Shown piece after piece: positions 15,656-25,284 of a stretch of DNA of 64,000 nucleotides. The translations under genes were made by a program, and so were the position numbers. How positions within the stretch are numbered: position 1 is the stretch's first letter; every line of letters starts with the position of its first letter. The DNA comes from Lachnospiraceae bacterium (GTDB lineage: Bacteria; Bacillota; Clostridia; Lachnospirales; Lachnospiraceae): assembly GCA_004556655.1 (NCBI GenBank), contig SFGF01000015.1:1-64000 (forward strand). The letters run 5' to 3'. Under the pieces are notes generated by a model. It was not told the DNA's origin. It saw nothing but the letters and a program-made list of their open reading frames with translations, and did not search any database.

Positions 15656-17512
15656 TTACCGTAAAGCTTTTTTCTTTTTATTGATCACACCTGCAGTAAT
15701 CATAAGAACACATCCTGCTCCCAACATGATGATTGTCATGGTGGAACCTGTAATCGGAAGCTTAGAACCAACTTTATTAATTACAGTGAGATTACCTGTG
15801 CCTGTCTCAAGATTCGTTTCCAGTTCTTTTTCTTCTTCATTCAGAATTCCGTCTGTAAACTGTTTAATATCTGCTGTAAACTGTAAAGCGGTCAACGCTT
15901 TACCATTCTCGCCATCTCCTTCCACATAACTGTTCCTGTCATCCACAAAAGTTGCTGTAATGTCAATCTTAATAGGATCAAGAATTTCACGGTATCCATC
16001 CGGTGCATCTGTTTCTTTTAAATAATATGTACCACTATCGAGACCGATAATATTAAATATACCTTCTTCATCCGATACCATCTCCACTGCATTTTCAGGA
16101 GCACCGCCTGTTACAGAATCATCATTGATTACAATATATCCTGCATCTGTTTTCTTTACATACACTTCATCTGTACAATCCTCATCCAGATACAGGCGAA
16201 ATTTTGCATCCTCAAGTTTGCTGTCATGATCATTTATTTTTAAACCGTCCAAACGGTAGGTGAAACAAACTACTGGACTCCAAGGGGTAACGCCTGTCTC
16301 ACCTTTATCTCCTGTTGTACTGCCATCACCATTACTGTCAGGATTATTAGAAAATTCAAGCCTTACTTTATTCTCAAATCCCGGTGTCCCGGTATCTTCT
16401 GCTGCCTTATCATTCAACGTGGCATCATAAGTCAGGATGACGCTCTGACCATACGTATTATGTCCGTTTTTATCCATATGGTCAAAGTTCGTATCAACGA
16501 TTGACTTCAAATCCTCGATTTCTACAAGGAAGGTATCGTCATCCATATTTTCCGTTACGGTATATTCACCGGAAGAAAGTGTGTACTTATTCTCTCCCTC
16601 TGTTATCACAATACTCACACTGTCCGGATCAAGAGTGAGCGCCTCATCCATCACATCATGCCATGCATAATAATAACTGTGATACCCATTCATATCCGGA
16701 ACATTAGATGTGAACCTGAACGGAACGGTCTGACCGATTTCATAATCTGCCATATCATTCCATCCATCATCGCCAACTTCCTCTCTGTTATCATCTTCTC
16801 TGATTGCCTTATCAACACTTGGATAATCCGATTTTATCTTCACAGCTGAATCCGGATTCGCCGTATCAACAATACAGAGAGAACTTGCAGAATTATCCCC
16901 TGAAGTATTTGTAACTTCATCGATAATATAGTATCCATAGTCAAGACCGGAAATGTATACGGAACCATCTTCCCGTACTTCTGTCACCTGAATATTGTCA
17001 GCTGCGTTATTTCCCAGTCTGACCAGTTCGTCCCTCAGTTCCTCAATAAAATATCTGAAATCCGAGTAATATCCGTTTTCCTCCTGCTCTGTCTGTGCCC
17101 CTTCCACTTTATATTGATTCAAAGACTGAATGTAATCGATTACTTCATATTCCGTAACATTCTCGGGATTCTTTCCCAATTTATCGCCTACTACATTCTG
17201 CAATGCCTCTTTGCAGGCATCATTAAATGTATAATTAATTGATTCCCCATACTTCGAGTTTTCTGCATGAAAAAGCTGATAAATATTAAACGATTTTCCT
17301 ACCAGATCCTGACTTGCATTCTTTCCATAGATTGTGACAGTAGCTGTCCCGGTTCCAAGAGCTGCTGTTCCTCCGGGCGTTGTAACAGGTGTTGTACTCT
17401 GCACCGTGACTGTATCTGCCATTACAGTTACTGCAGCAGATGCAGGATAAATAACCGAAGCGCCCGTCAATGCCAAAGCCATAATACTTATCATCATTTT
17501 TCTGTTTTTCAT
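15656..17512 (-). CDS. Major (backbone) pilin, isopeptide-forming, LPITG anchored
   Basis: Sortase-polymerised shaft subunit of 618 residues, the SpaH/EbpB-like length. Signal peptide about 1-28. The stretch DYPSVDKAI resembles the pilin motif whose Lys is joined to the next subunit. CnaB-like beta domains occur throughout; the last one carries YYLKETDAPDGY, whose Glu should support an internal isopeptide bond. LPITG is followed by a hydrophobic helix and KKKKALR. The second gene of the operon, 17 bp after the tip gene, with a strong GGAGG site. Abundant Asp/Asn suggests calcium or fold stabilisation, but that is only a guess. Confidence 0.9.
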   Translation of the reverse strand: MKNRKMMISIMALALTGASVIYPASAAVTVMADTVTVQSTTPVTTPGGTAALGTGTATVTIYGKNASQDLVGKSFNIYQLFHAENSKYGESINYTFNDACKEALQNVVGDKLGKNPENVTEYEVIDYIQSLNQYKVEGAQTEQEENGYYSDFRYFIEELRDELVRLGNNAADNIQVTEVREDGSVYISGLDYGYYIIDEVTNTSGDNSASSLCIVDTANPDSAVKIKSDYPSVDKAIREDDNREEVGDDGWNDMADYEIGQTVPFRFTSNVPDMNGYHSYYYAWHDVMDEALTLDPDSVSIVITEGENKYTLSSGEYTVTENMDDDTFLVEIEDLKSIVDTNFDHMDKNGHNTYGQSVILTYDATLNDKAAEDTGTPGFENKVRLEFSNNPDSNGDGSTTGDKGETGVTPWSPVVCFTYRLDGLKINDHDSKLEDAKFRLYLDEDCTDEVYVKKTDAGYIVINDDSVTGGAPENAVEMVSDEEGIFNIIGLDSGTYYLKETDAPDGYREILDPIKIDITATFVDDRNSYVEGDGENGKALTALQFTADIKQFTDGILNEEEKELETNLETGTGNLTVINKVGSKLPITGSTMTIIMLGAGCVLMITAGVINKKKKALR

Positions 17513-17529
17513 ATAAATACCTCCAACTA

Positions 17530-20253
17530 TTATTCCTTTATATATTTTGAGAAAATCAAACCTGATATCGCCAGAATAACCCCTGAAAAGATCAATAGAA
17601 TCGTCATACAGGATCCCGTCTCCGGAAGCAACAGACCCGTTTTATTGATGACATTGATATTAATTACTCTGTCTGCTTTCGTTCCGCCCAGGTAGATTTC
17701 TCTTGTTGTATCCGTATCTTTTTCTGTATATTTTATTCCATTAATATAAAAATCAAACAAACCTTCCACAGGGGTTGATTCTACATAAATTTCTAACAGA
17801 TTTCCGTTTTCCGGAAGTCTGTATCCCTGTGGTGCTTTCGTTTCTTTCAAATAATAATATTTACCTGGAATCATATTATCCATAATAAATACACCTTCTT
17901 TATCCGTAATCTGTCTGTCAATGACAACTGTACATTCTCTATCTGAATACATTGTAAATTCTGCCCCTTCGATTATGAGGCCTTTATCATTCAATTTGAT
18001 TCCATGGAGTGAATAGGGTGAAGGTTTATCCTCTACTACCGCTTCGATCTTTCCCTCGTCATTCACAGCAATCGTAATCTTTCCATCCGTATCCGTTTCA
18101 ACAATTTCCGAATGAATGGTAATTTTATTCTCTTCATTTACTGAGAACTTAATCTCATTTGCATTAACAGAATAACCTTCTGATGCTGAAATCTCTTTTA
18201 TACTATGTTCACCCCACTCAAGTCCTTTAAATGTCAGCTCACCATTCTCATCGGTTGTTGAAGATTCCACCTCGCCATTTGGTCTTGTATGCTCAAAGAT
18301 AGCTCCCGATATTACCTTTTCTGTACCGGACTGAATTTTCTTTAATTTTATGTTTAAAATATTCTCAGGAATCGTTGGAACTGCATAAGAAATGTTATTT
18401 TCAGATGTGGTATTTGAATCTATAGGAATGATAACTATTTCATCATTCAGAAGATATCCCTCCGGTGCTTTTGTCTCCTGAATCACTATGGTACCCAAAG
18501 GTATTGCCGGAATCCCTGCAGCCGTAATATACAGATCATCGCCACTTATTAAAAAAGAACTGTCATATTGAATCAATCCATTATCATCCGTTTGAAAAAT
18601 CCATGTTCGAACTGGTATATGATCCGTTACTGCAGGATCTTCGGTACCACTTAAAACATCATAATACTTGACGACAAATTCTGCTCCGCTTAAAACAGCA
18701 GTACCTTGTGGTGATGTTTTTCCCGTGTCCGCATCAGTTTTTTGCAGAAGAACCGTAATCGGAGCCATCTGTGGAGTATCTGCTACATCAATGGAAACAG
18801 AATCCGAATCCGTTTCACTTAATGTTACAGAATATATATTCGTGTCCAAAACAAAACCTTCCGGTGCCGTTGTTTCTTTTATGTCATATTCTCCCAATGT
18901 CAGCCCCTCCAGACTTCCCTTTCCTTGGGAATCAGTTATGATTGTTCCGACTTCCGTGGATGTACCTTTCTCATATACCGTATAAACAGCATCCTCTAAT
19001 GAATACATGGAATTGTTATTTGTAAATTCCGGTTCCATAGAAGACTTCGTCAAATAAATACTTCCTGTTTTCGGTACGACTTTTTCTATTGTAGCTGTCA
19101 CTTTATTTGTCTGACTGGAATAACTTCCTGCTTCATATAAAGTTGATACCTGGAAACTGGTATCTGATGGATTATATCTCCAGGCACTTAAATATCCGGG
19201 AATCTGATTTGTCAGGGAAACAGAAACTGTAGCTCCGCTTATCTGTGCAGCTTCATACGCAGCTTTCGGAACCCAGATTTTAAATCCTGACCAGCTTTTC
19301 GAGTTTTCCCAAACAATTTTCGCTCCATCCACTCCACTTACAGAACTACTGACATATTTAATATACCAGGGCTTTGACTTTGATGTGTAGATCGTATCTC
19401 TGAAATCCTGTGTATACCAGTTATTTGTAATATACCCGGATTGCCCATTATAAGTATATGCTGACCATTCACTTTGCGTAGACGGAGATAGAAAGTATTT
19501 ATATCCTGTGTAATTATTTCCACTGAATCCTTTATAATTCCCGTCATTCAGGGCATCATTGATCAACTGCGCAGTCTTCGTCTTTACATCTGAATAAGTG
19601 ATATGTGAGAGGATCCAATCCCTGTTCTGTTCATACGAACCCCCCGGAACAAATTCCAGATTCAGTGCATGGATAGCGTATTGTGTTACAGCATAATCTT
19701 TTTTCCAATCTCCTGTACTGTACGGAGTATACGTACTGGTTTCTCCCCAATATTGTACTCCATATGTAAGACAATATACGATATATTTACTTAAAGATGC
19801 TCCTCCATCATAAGTACTGGTTCCCTGAGGATAATTTTTCTTATATTCCAGACAATAAACCATACGCCATTTCGCATTACCGGAAGAATCTACCATATCA
19901 CCGGAGCCGTCATTTACTACATATTTTAAAGAAATGTTTGCTTTAGAACCATCTGATTTGACGATATCAGCATAATCTACAATTCCTCCTTGCGACATCT
20001 GCAAACTGGAAGTTGCTACGGTTCTTGTCATACTTGGCTTACTTAGATATGAAATATAGTTTTCATCCACTGTCGGATATTCAAAAACATTACTCTCAAA
20101 GCCTTCAAAGGAATCCATAGGTTCCACTACACTTTCATCCGTTACTATATCATCGACAGTATCTGCATAAACATTAATAAAATTTGCAAAAGCAGAAAAA
20201 GAAAGCAGCAGCAATGCCAAAAGCAGAGATCGTACCTTTTTGATCTTTTTCAT
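17530..20253 (-). CDS. Tip pilin adhesin with thioester domain and SpaA/CnaB repeats
   Basis: First gene of the pilus operon, 907 residues from the ATG at 20253. Signal peptide about 1-31. A thioester domain covers about 80-300, with the likely Cys134 (MVYCLEYKK) to Gln191 (AVTQYAIHAL) bond. Such bonds bind host or partner surfaces covalently. At least four SpaA/CnaB-type domains follow, each with an E-T/S-x-APxGY-like strand. It ends with LLPETG, a helix and KYIKE. The alternative in-frame starts at 20289 and 20313 lack ribosome binding sites. The chosen ATG has AAAGGAG, but 13 bp upstream, and lies inside an interleaved repeat structure that may control initiation. Confidence 0.9.
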   Translation of the reverse strand: MKKIKKVRSLLLALLLLSFSAFANFINVYADTVDDIVTDESVVEPMDSFEGFESNVFEYPTVDENYISYLSKPSMTRTVATSSLQMSQGGIVDYADIVKSDGSKANISLKYVVNDGSGDMVDSSGNAKWRMVYCLEYKKNYPQGTSTYDGGASLSKYIVYCLTYGVQYWGETSTYTPYSTGDWKKDYAVTQYAIHALNLEFVPGGSYEQNRDWILSHITYSDVKTKTAQLINDALNDGNYKGFSGNNYTGYKYFLSPSTQSEWSAYTYNGQSGYITNNWYTQDFRDTIYTSKSKPWYIKYVSSSVSGVDGAKIVWENSKSWSGFKIWVPKAAYEAAQISGATVSVSLTNQIPGYLSAWRYNPSDTSFQVSTLYEAGSYSSQTNKVTATIEKVVPKTGSIYLTKSSMEPEFTNNNSMYSLEDAVYTVYEKGTSTEVGTIITDSQGKGSLEGLTLGEYDIKETTAPEGFVLDTNIYSVTLSETDSDSVSIDVADTPQMAPITVLLQKTDADTGKTSPQGTAVLSGAEFVVKYYDVLSGTEDPAVTDHIPVRTWIFQTDDNGLIQYDSSFLISGDDLYITAAGIPAIPLGTIVIQETKAPEGYLLNDEIVIIPIDSNTTSENNISYAVPTIPENILNIKLKKIQSGTEKVISGAIFEHTRPNGEVESSTTDENGELTFKGLEWGEHSIKEISASEGYSVNANEIKFSVNEENKITIHSEIVETDTDGKITIAVNDEGKIEAVVEDKPSPYSLHGIKLNDKGLIIEGAEFTMYSDRECTVVIDRQITDKEGVFIMDNMIPGKYYYLKETKAPQGYRLPENGNLLEIYVESTPVEGLFDFYINGIKYTEKDTDTTREIYLGGTKADRVININVINKTGLLLPETGSCMTILLIFSGVILAISGLIFSKYIKE

Positions 20254-20301
20254 TGATGTCTTATCACTCCTTTCCTCGTACTTTGACATCAACAGTGATA
20301 A
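20253..20301 (-). promoter_or_regulatory. Interleaved inverted repeats over the tip-pilin ribosome binding site
   Basis: In the message, four 8-nt segments occur in the order a-b-a'-b': TTATCACT (20301-20294), TTGATGTC (20292-20285), AGTGATAA (20268-20261) and GACATCAA (20260-20253). Each of a/a' and b/b' is a perfect reverse complement, and G-U pairs could extend both. The Shine-Dalgarno AAAGGAG lies between b and a', touching a'. b' ends on the A of the AUG. With no nucleotide between a' and b', both helices can hardly form fully at once, so two alternative hairpins are likely. This suggests a translational switch. Confidence 0.6.
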
Positions 20302-20432
20302 AGTTAAATTCAATTAGGATTTTACTTGGGATTGATTAAGATATTCGAAATGATTCAGGAATTGTTCTGTAAATTGTACATTTACCAGTAGATAAGCAAA
20401 AAACTATGCTTGTAAAAAATAGAAATCCAATG

Positions 20433-20474
20433 CTATGTAAAGCCATCTGTTCTGCATTTTATATTACTCTTCAT
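20433..20474 (-). CDS. 13-residue leader ORF upstream of the pilus operon
   Basis: An ATG at 20474 follows an excellent AAAAGGAGGTGCATAT site and encodes MKSNIKCRTDGFT before a TAG. It begins about 20 bp downstream of the operon promoter and about 180 bp before the tip pilin gene. The quality of the ribosome binding site suggests it is translated, perhaps as a leader peptide or a toehold for coupling. It could also be the start of a decayed gene. Confidence 0.4.
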   Translation of the reverse strand: MKSNIKCRTDGFT

Positions 20475-20495
20475 ATATGCACCTCCTTTTCTCCG

Positions 20496-20524
20496 ATTAT
20501 ACCTTATTCGGTACGGATTGTAAA
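20496..20524 (-). promoter_or_regulatory. Pilus operon promoter
   Basis: TTTACA (20524-20519) and TATAAT (20501-20496), 17-bp spacer, minus strand. This is the only strong promoter upstream of the four pilus genes. Confidence 0.75.
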
Positions 20525-20537
20525 CAATATTCGTACC
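20510..20537. promoter_or_regulatory. Dyad operator over the pilus promoter -35
   Basis: GGTACG (20510-20515) and CGTACC (20532-20537) form an outer inverted repeat. Inside it ATTGT/ACAAT (20517-20528) forms a second palindrome covering the -35. This is a good candidate for binding of a dimeric regulator. No regulator gene lies beside it. Confidence 0.55.
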
Positions 20538-20640
20538 CGTTTATCTTCTATTTTCTTCCTGTTTTCGATGTTTTTTTACATCAATAACCTTTAGAACGAG
20601 GTGAGTTTTTATATTATAGGACTTGTTTTGATACAGAAAG

Positions 20641-20684
20641 AATCTCCTGCGTCATACAAACTATTTTATATGACACAAGAGATT
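20641..20684. terminator. Terminator downstream of the alanine symporter
   Basis: A 16-bp stem with two G-T pairs (20641-20656 with 20669-20684) lies 120 bp past the symporter stop. Otherwise 20254-20806 holds only the pilus control region and a small GATGT-T-ACATC hairpin at 20567-20582. Confidence 0.6.
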
Positions 20685-20806
20685 TTTCTAATATGCCTGT
20701 TTTCACAGGAACCATCCATAATTCTTTACTGAAGCTTATAGGAATGCATATAATCGCAAGGCTCTGAGTAAATAATATGCTGTGCACCCAGATATTTCCA
20801 TTTCAC

Positions 20807-22348
20807 TTACTGATTTTTTGCCCGTTCATCCCAGAACTTGCAGTCGTCTCTTCCGATTACAGAGGAAGTAAATGCAGTCCCATCGTTCTTTTTATAGTGC
20901 TTCGTTGCACGGAAAACGTATTTGGCTCCCACATACACAATCGGAACGTTAAAATACACGATCAGAATATTTCCCAAATCTGAGAACGCCCACAAATTTC
21001 CAAGTTCCAGACCTGCAATGTTGCACAGAATACCGAAAGCAGCCACAAAAAGAGCTACGACACGAACACCGTTAATAAATTTTCTTCCTTTACTGATACG
21101 ATTGGCGGCAATTTCCGAAAAACTGATCATTCCAAGAAGACAGGTATAAGCAAACATGCAGAAACACAGTGTAATCAGGAAGGTAACAATCGCATTGGCT
21201 GCAGTACCCGGTGTCAGTGTGGCAACGGATTCCGTAAATTTGGGCAGCTTATCCATAGCCATCCACGCCTCAGCGTCAGCACCGTCCCAGCAATGTGCCA
21301 TAACCACAACAAATCCGGACAATGTACAGATTACGATGGTATCCAGAAAGACACCAATAGATGCCAGCATACCCTGCTCGCATGGGTGTTTTGCATCGGA
21401 TGCAGCAGCCGACATGGTGATGGTACCCTGACCGGCTTCATTGGACATAAGCCCTCGTTTTACTCCCTGTGCAAGTACAGTACCAAAAAGTCCTCCAAAA
21501 ACTGCCTCCGGTGTAAATGCACCGCCAAACACTGCTTTAAAGAAATACGGAACTGAACCTAGATTCAAAAGAATCAGCACCAGAACTGTTGCAATATATA
21601 AAACAGCCATCACCGGCACCATTTTATCTGTCCATTTTGTAACTTTACGGATGCCGCCAAATGCAACAAAAGCCGTAAGTACCACGATTGCAGCACCTAC
21701 AATATAATAAAACATTGAATCTGTAGCAATGGGAGAACCAGTAGCAATCTCCGCCATTCTTCCGATGGAAGATACTACATTAAATCCCTGTGCCGGCAGA
21801 CAACATAACGCATAAAGGATATATAACAGCGATAAAAATACTCCTACCCATACTTTATTTCCAAGAAGCTTTCTGCCATAAAACGGAAGACCACCCACAA
21901 ATTCATCATCTTTTTTCTCTTTGAAAATCTGTGCCAGCACACCCTCCATATAAGCCACTGCCATACCAAAAAAAGCAGAAATCCACATCCAGAACAGAGC
22001 GCCCGGCCCACCAACTGCAATCGCACCGGTCACACCGATGATATTACCCGGGCCTACACGCATGGCGGAACTGAGCAGGAAAGCCGCCAATGGAGAAATA
22101 CCTGTTTTTACCGTCCTTTTTTCCGTCATAACCTTGATTCCCTTTTTAAAATGGGTAACCTGCATAAATCCCAGCCTGAAACTGAAGAAGATGCCGGATC
22201 CCAGCAGAAGGATGATGGCAAATGAGAAATTGCCCAGCAGTGGGATTTTCGCATACCATTCAAAGTTGGTAGGAAAATCCCACAAAAAGTCTGACAACGG
22301 TCCGATAAAAGAAAAAATACCATTAATTGATTCAAAAATTTGCTGCAT
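20807..22348 (-). CDS. Sodium/alanine (glycine) symporter, AGCS family
   Basis: Cytoplasmic-membrane amino-acid:cation symporter of 513 residues with about eleven helices. The AGCS signature is clear: GPGNIIGVTGAIAVGGPGAL and WMWISAFFGMAVAYMEG. Alanine or glycine with sodium is the family substrate; specificity cannot be read here. It is transcribed alone, between a promoter at 22378-22406 and a terminator at 20641-20684. Confidence 0.94.
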   Translation of the reverse strand: MQQIFESINGIFSFIGPLSDFLWDFPTNFEWYAKIPLLGNFSFAIILLLGSGIFFSFRLGFMQVTHFKKGIKVMTEKRTVKTGISPLAAFLLSSAMRVGPGNIIGVTGAIAVGGPGALFWMWISAFFGMAVAYMEGVLAQIFKEKKDDEFVGGLPFYGRKLLGNKVWVGVFLSLLYILYALCCLPAQGFNVVSSIGRMAEIATGSPIATDSMFYYIVGAAIVVLTAFVAFGGIRKVTKWTDKMVPVMAVLYIATVLVLILLNLGSVPYFFKAVFGGAFTPEAVFGGLFGTVLAQGVKRGLMSNEAGQGTITMSAAASDAKHPCEQGMLASIGVFLDTIVICTLSGFVVVMAHCWDGADAEAWMAMDKLPKFTESVATLTPGTAANAIVTFLITLCFCMFAYTCLLGMISFSEIAANRISKGRKFINGVRVVALFVAAFGILCNIAGLELGNLWAFSDLGNILIVYFNVPIVYVGAKYVFRATKHYKKNDGTAFTSSVIGRDDCKFWDERAKNQ

Positions 22349-22377
22349 ATTTCTTATTCCTCTCTTGTTTTCTTATT

Positions 22378-22406
22378 ATTTTAATGATAATACAGATAAA
22401 AGTAAA
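22378..22406 (-). promoter_or_regulatory. Symporter promoter
   Basis: TTTACT (22406-22401), 17 bp and TAAAAT (22383-22378) on the minus strand, just after the trkH terminator. Confidence 0.45.
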
Positions 22407-22411
22407 GTAAA

Positions 22412-22452
22412 TTCTCCGAACCCCATGAAGTTTATTTCATGGAATCCGGAGA
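22412..22452 (-). terminator. Terminator after trkH
   Basis: An inverted repeat (22412-22429 with 22436-22452, TCTCCG...CGGAGA outermost) with a T-rich tail on the minus strand, 22 bp past the trkH stop. Confidence 0.65.
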
Positions 22453-22473
22453 TTTCCTTAACAATTTATGAAA

Positions 22474-23913
22474 TTAGAATTTTTTCCATGTGTCTTTAAA
22501 GAAAAGCAAAAGCAGTGGGAAAATTTCCAGCCTTCCGGCCAACATATCAAAAATCAGCACCAATTTTGCCGGATAAGAAAATATAGAGAAATTAGCGGAA
22601 GGACCGACCAGTTCAAGACCAGGGCCGATATTATTGAACGTTGCCGCAACCGCAGTAAAATTAGTAATCAGATCTTTACCGTCAAATGCCAAAAAAACCA
22701 TGGAAAAAGAAAAAATCATGATATAGATCATCATAAAAACATTTACATTTCTCACGGTTTCATGTTCCACAATTTTTCCGTCTATCTGTATTTTTTTCAC
22801 CTGTCTTGGATGGAGATACTGTTTCATTTCTTTTCCGGTAGACTTTAAAAGAATAATAAATCGCGATACTTTAATTCCGCCGCCGGTACTTCCTGCACAG
22901 GCACCGATAAACATCAACATAACCAGAATCGTTCTGGGAACCTCCGGCCAGACATTGAAATCTGCAGTGGCAAATCCCGTTGTGGTTATAATCGAGGCTA
23001 CCTGAAAAGCCGCCTGCTGAAAGGCCTGTCCCAGATTGCCGTAAAGTCCGCGAATCTCACATGCGATGAATAATATCGCGGCTGCAATAATGATCAGATA
23101 CCAGTGAAGTTCCTCACTTTTTAATGCCTGTTTCCATTTCTTTGCCAGCATCAGGAAATAAATATTAAAGTTTACTCCAAATAATATCATAAAGATTGTC
23201 ACAACCACCTGAATATAAGTGGAGTATCCGGCAATACTGTCGTTTTTCACACCAAATCCACCGGTTCCGGCAGTACCGAAGGCAGTGGTAAGCGCATCAA
23301 ATACAGGCATACCGCCGCAAAGCAGAAAAATAATTTCTACTACTGTCATTGCCATATAGATTCCATACAATATCTTTGCTGTGGAACGTACCGTAGGTAC
23401 CAGACGGGATACGGATGGACCCGGACTTTCCGCTTTCATAAGATTCATATGAGAACCCCCTGCCATCTTAAGCAGTGCAAGCAGAAAGACAAGAACTCCC
23501 ATACCACCGATCCAGTGAGTAAAGCTTCTCCAGAACAACACACATCTGTCCACAGATTCCACTTCCGGTAAAATACTAGCTCCTGTGGTTGTAAAACCGG
23601 ATACTGTCTCAAAAAAAGCGTCAATAAAATTTGATGTAGTCCCCGTCATGACAAACGGAAAAGCGCCTATGATACTCATGACAATCCAGCTCAATGCCAC
23701 CGTAACAAATCCTTCCCGGATATAAAAGTGCTGATGTTTCGGTTTTTTCCAGGATAATACTGCTCCCAGCAAAAAGCTGATCAATCCGGTCACCACAAAA
23801 GCAATGACAGAACTCTCTTTATAAATGATACCGGTTATAACAGGCAGTATCATAAAAACAGCTTCAATTTTTAAAACCCAACCAATAATAAAAATTATGA
23901 TTCTATAATTCAT
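22474..23913 (-). CDS. trkH: Potassium uptake channel subunit TrkH/KtrB
   Basis: Membrane pore subunit of 479 residues with four M1-P-M2 repeats. Selectivity-filter segments are seen in order: GFTTTGAS, TAGTGGFG, TTTGFATADF and GACAGSTGGGIKVSR. It partners the cytosolic NAD(H)/nucleotide-binding TrkA encoded 12 bp upstream. The ATG has GGAGGCTGC. Confidence 0.95.
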   Translation of the reverse strand: MNYRIIIFIIGWVLKIEAVFMILPVITGIIYKESSVIAFVVTGLISFLLGAVLSWKKPKHQHFYIREGFVTVALSWIVMSIIGAFPFVMTGTTSNFIDAFFETVSGFTTTGASILPEVESVDRCVLFWRSFTHWIGGMGVLVFLLALLKMAGGSHMNLMKAESPGPSVSRLVPTVRSTAKILYGIYMAMTVVEIIFLLCGGMPVFDALTTAFGTAGTGGFGVKNDSIAGYSTYIQVVVTIFMILFGVNFNIYFLMLAKKWKQALKSEELHWYLIIIAAAILFIACEIRGLYGNLGQAFQQAAFQVASIITTTGFATADFNVWPEVPRTILVMLMFIGACAGSTGGGIKVSRFIILLKSTGKEMKQYLHPRQVKKIQIDGKIVEHETVRNVNVFMMIYIMIFSFSMVFLAFDGKDLITNFTAVAATFNNIGPGLELVGPSANFSIFSYPAKLVLIFDMLAGRLEIFPLLLLFFKDTWKKF

Positions 23914-23925
23914 CTTTGCAGCCTC

Positions 23926-25284
23926 CTACTTTTCCAGAATGTCCCGGATATCTCCCAGACCTTTCTGTGTAGTTACTACAATTACGGTATCTCCCACTTT
24001 AATGGAGTCATTTCCTCTTGGAATGATAATTCTTCCTTTTCGATTGATACATCCGATCAGAAGATTACTTTTCAATTTCAGATCCTTCAGCATAATATTC
24101 ACAACCGGGGAATTCTCACAGATACAAAATTCCAGAGCCTCTGCTTTGTTGTCAAGAATATGATACAAAGTCTCCACATTACTTCCAATCGAATTCTGCA
24201 TGGCACGGATATACTGAAGAATGTAGTCAGTAGTAATATATTTGGGGTAAATTACACTTCCCAGATCCAGCTGTTCAATAATATGGTCGAATGAGATACG
24301 ATTCACCTTTGTTACCAGTTTTGCCTTTGAATTCTCTTTAGCAAACAAAGCCAGCAATATATTTTCCTCATCCATATTGGTAAGTGTCACAAACCCTTCC
24401 GCATTCTCGAGGTTTTCTTCTTTCAGTAGTTTTTTATTGGTCCCGTCTCCGTGAATAATCACTGCTTCCGGAAGAAGTTCAGATAAAAGCTGACACCTGG
24501 ACTCTGATTTTTCTATAATCACAACTTTAATCTTCATATCAAGAAGCTGTTTTGCCAGATAAATCGCAATGGTTCCGCCTCCTACCATCATACAGTTTTT
24601 CACCTGATTGGTTTTCAGACCAATATTTCTAAAAAATTCCGAAGCATTTCTCGGCGACGCAATAATGGAAACAAGGTCGCCGTTTTGAAGGACAAAATCA
24701 CCATTTGGTATGTATGCATCCTCACCACGTTCAACTCCGGATACCAGAACATCACATCTGGCTCTTCGGGGAAGATCGGAAATCGGAATCTGATCCAGTT
24801 TAAATTCAGGTTTCACTCTGAATTTTAAAAGCTCCACTCTTCCCTTCGCAAAGGTATCAATCTTTATCGCAGATGGAAAACGAAGTACTCGGGCAATTTC
24901 CGAAGCTGCTGCAAGCTCCGGATTGATGATCATAGATATTCCCAGACTTTCTTTGATAAATCCGATCTCTTTATTATAAACAGGATTTCTTACACGGGCT
25001 ACCGTCTGACAATTGCTCTGTTTCTTGGCAATCAGACAACACAACAGATTCAGTTCATCTGAACCTGTGACTGCAATCAATAAATGTGCATCCTTGACTC
25101 CCGCTTCCGCCAATGTTGTGATACTGGAACCATTTCCCACGATTTGAAGGGCATCCAGATCTTCCGCGACCTCCTGAAGTCTTTGATAAGATGAATCGAT
25201 CACGGTAACATCGTGATCCTCCTGCGTCAGTTCTTCTGCAAGAGCAAAGCCTACTTTCCCACATCCAATAATGATTATTTTCAT
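23926..25284 (-). CDS. trkA: Trk potassium transport regulator TrkA
   Basis: Cytosolic gating subunit of 452 residues with two RCK_N/RCK_C units. The first Rossmann motif is IIIGCGKVGFALAEEL at the N-terminus; the second is MMVGGGTIAIYLAKQL near residue 230. The double unit identifies TrkA rather than single-unit KtrA. It is first in the trkA-trkH operon, behind its own promoter at 25351-25378. Confidence 0.95.
   Translation of the reverse strand: MKIIIIGCGKVGFALAEELTQEDHDVTVIDSSYQRLQEVAEDLDALQIVGNGSSITTLAEAGVKDAHLLIAVTGSDELNLLCCLIAKKQSNCQTVARVRNPVYNKEIGFIKESLGISMIINPELAAASEIARVLRFPSAIKIDTFAKGRVELLKFRVKPEFKLDQIPISDLPRRARCDVLVSGVERGEDAYIPNGDFVLQNGDLVSIIASPRNASEFFRNIGLKTNQVKNCMMVGGGTIAIYLAKQLLDMKIKVVIIEKSESRCQLLSELLPEAVIIHGDGTNKKLLKEENLENAEGFVTLTNMDEENILLALFAKENSKAKLVTKVNRISFDHIIEQLDLGSVIYPKYITTDYILQYIRAMQNSIGSNVETLYHILDNKAEALEFCICENSPVVNIMLKDLKLKSNLLIGCINRKGRIIIPRGNDSIKVGDTVIVVTTQKGLGDIRDILEK

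Noticed and set aside
20253..20301. A classical H-type pseudoknot before the tip pilin
   Set aside because: With no nucleotide between the third and fourth arms, both 8-bp helices cannot easily form together; alternative hairpins are more plausible.
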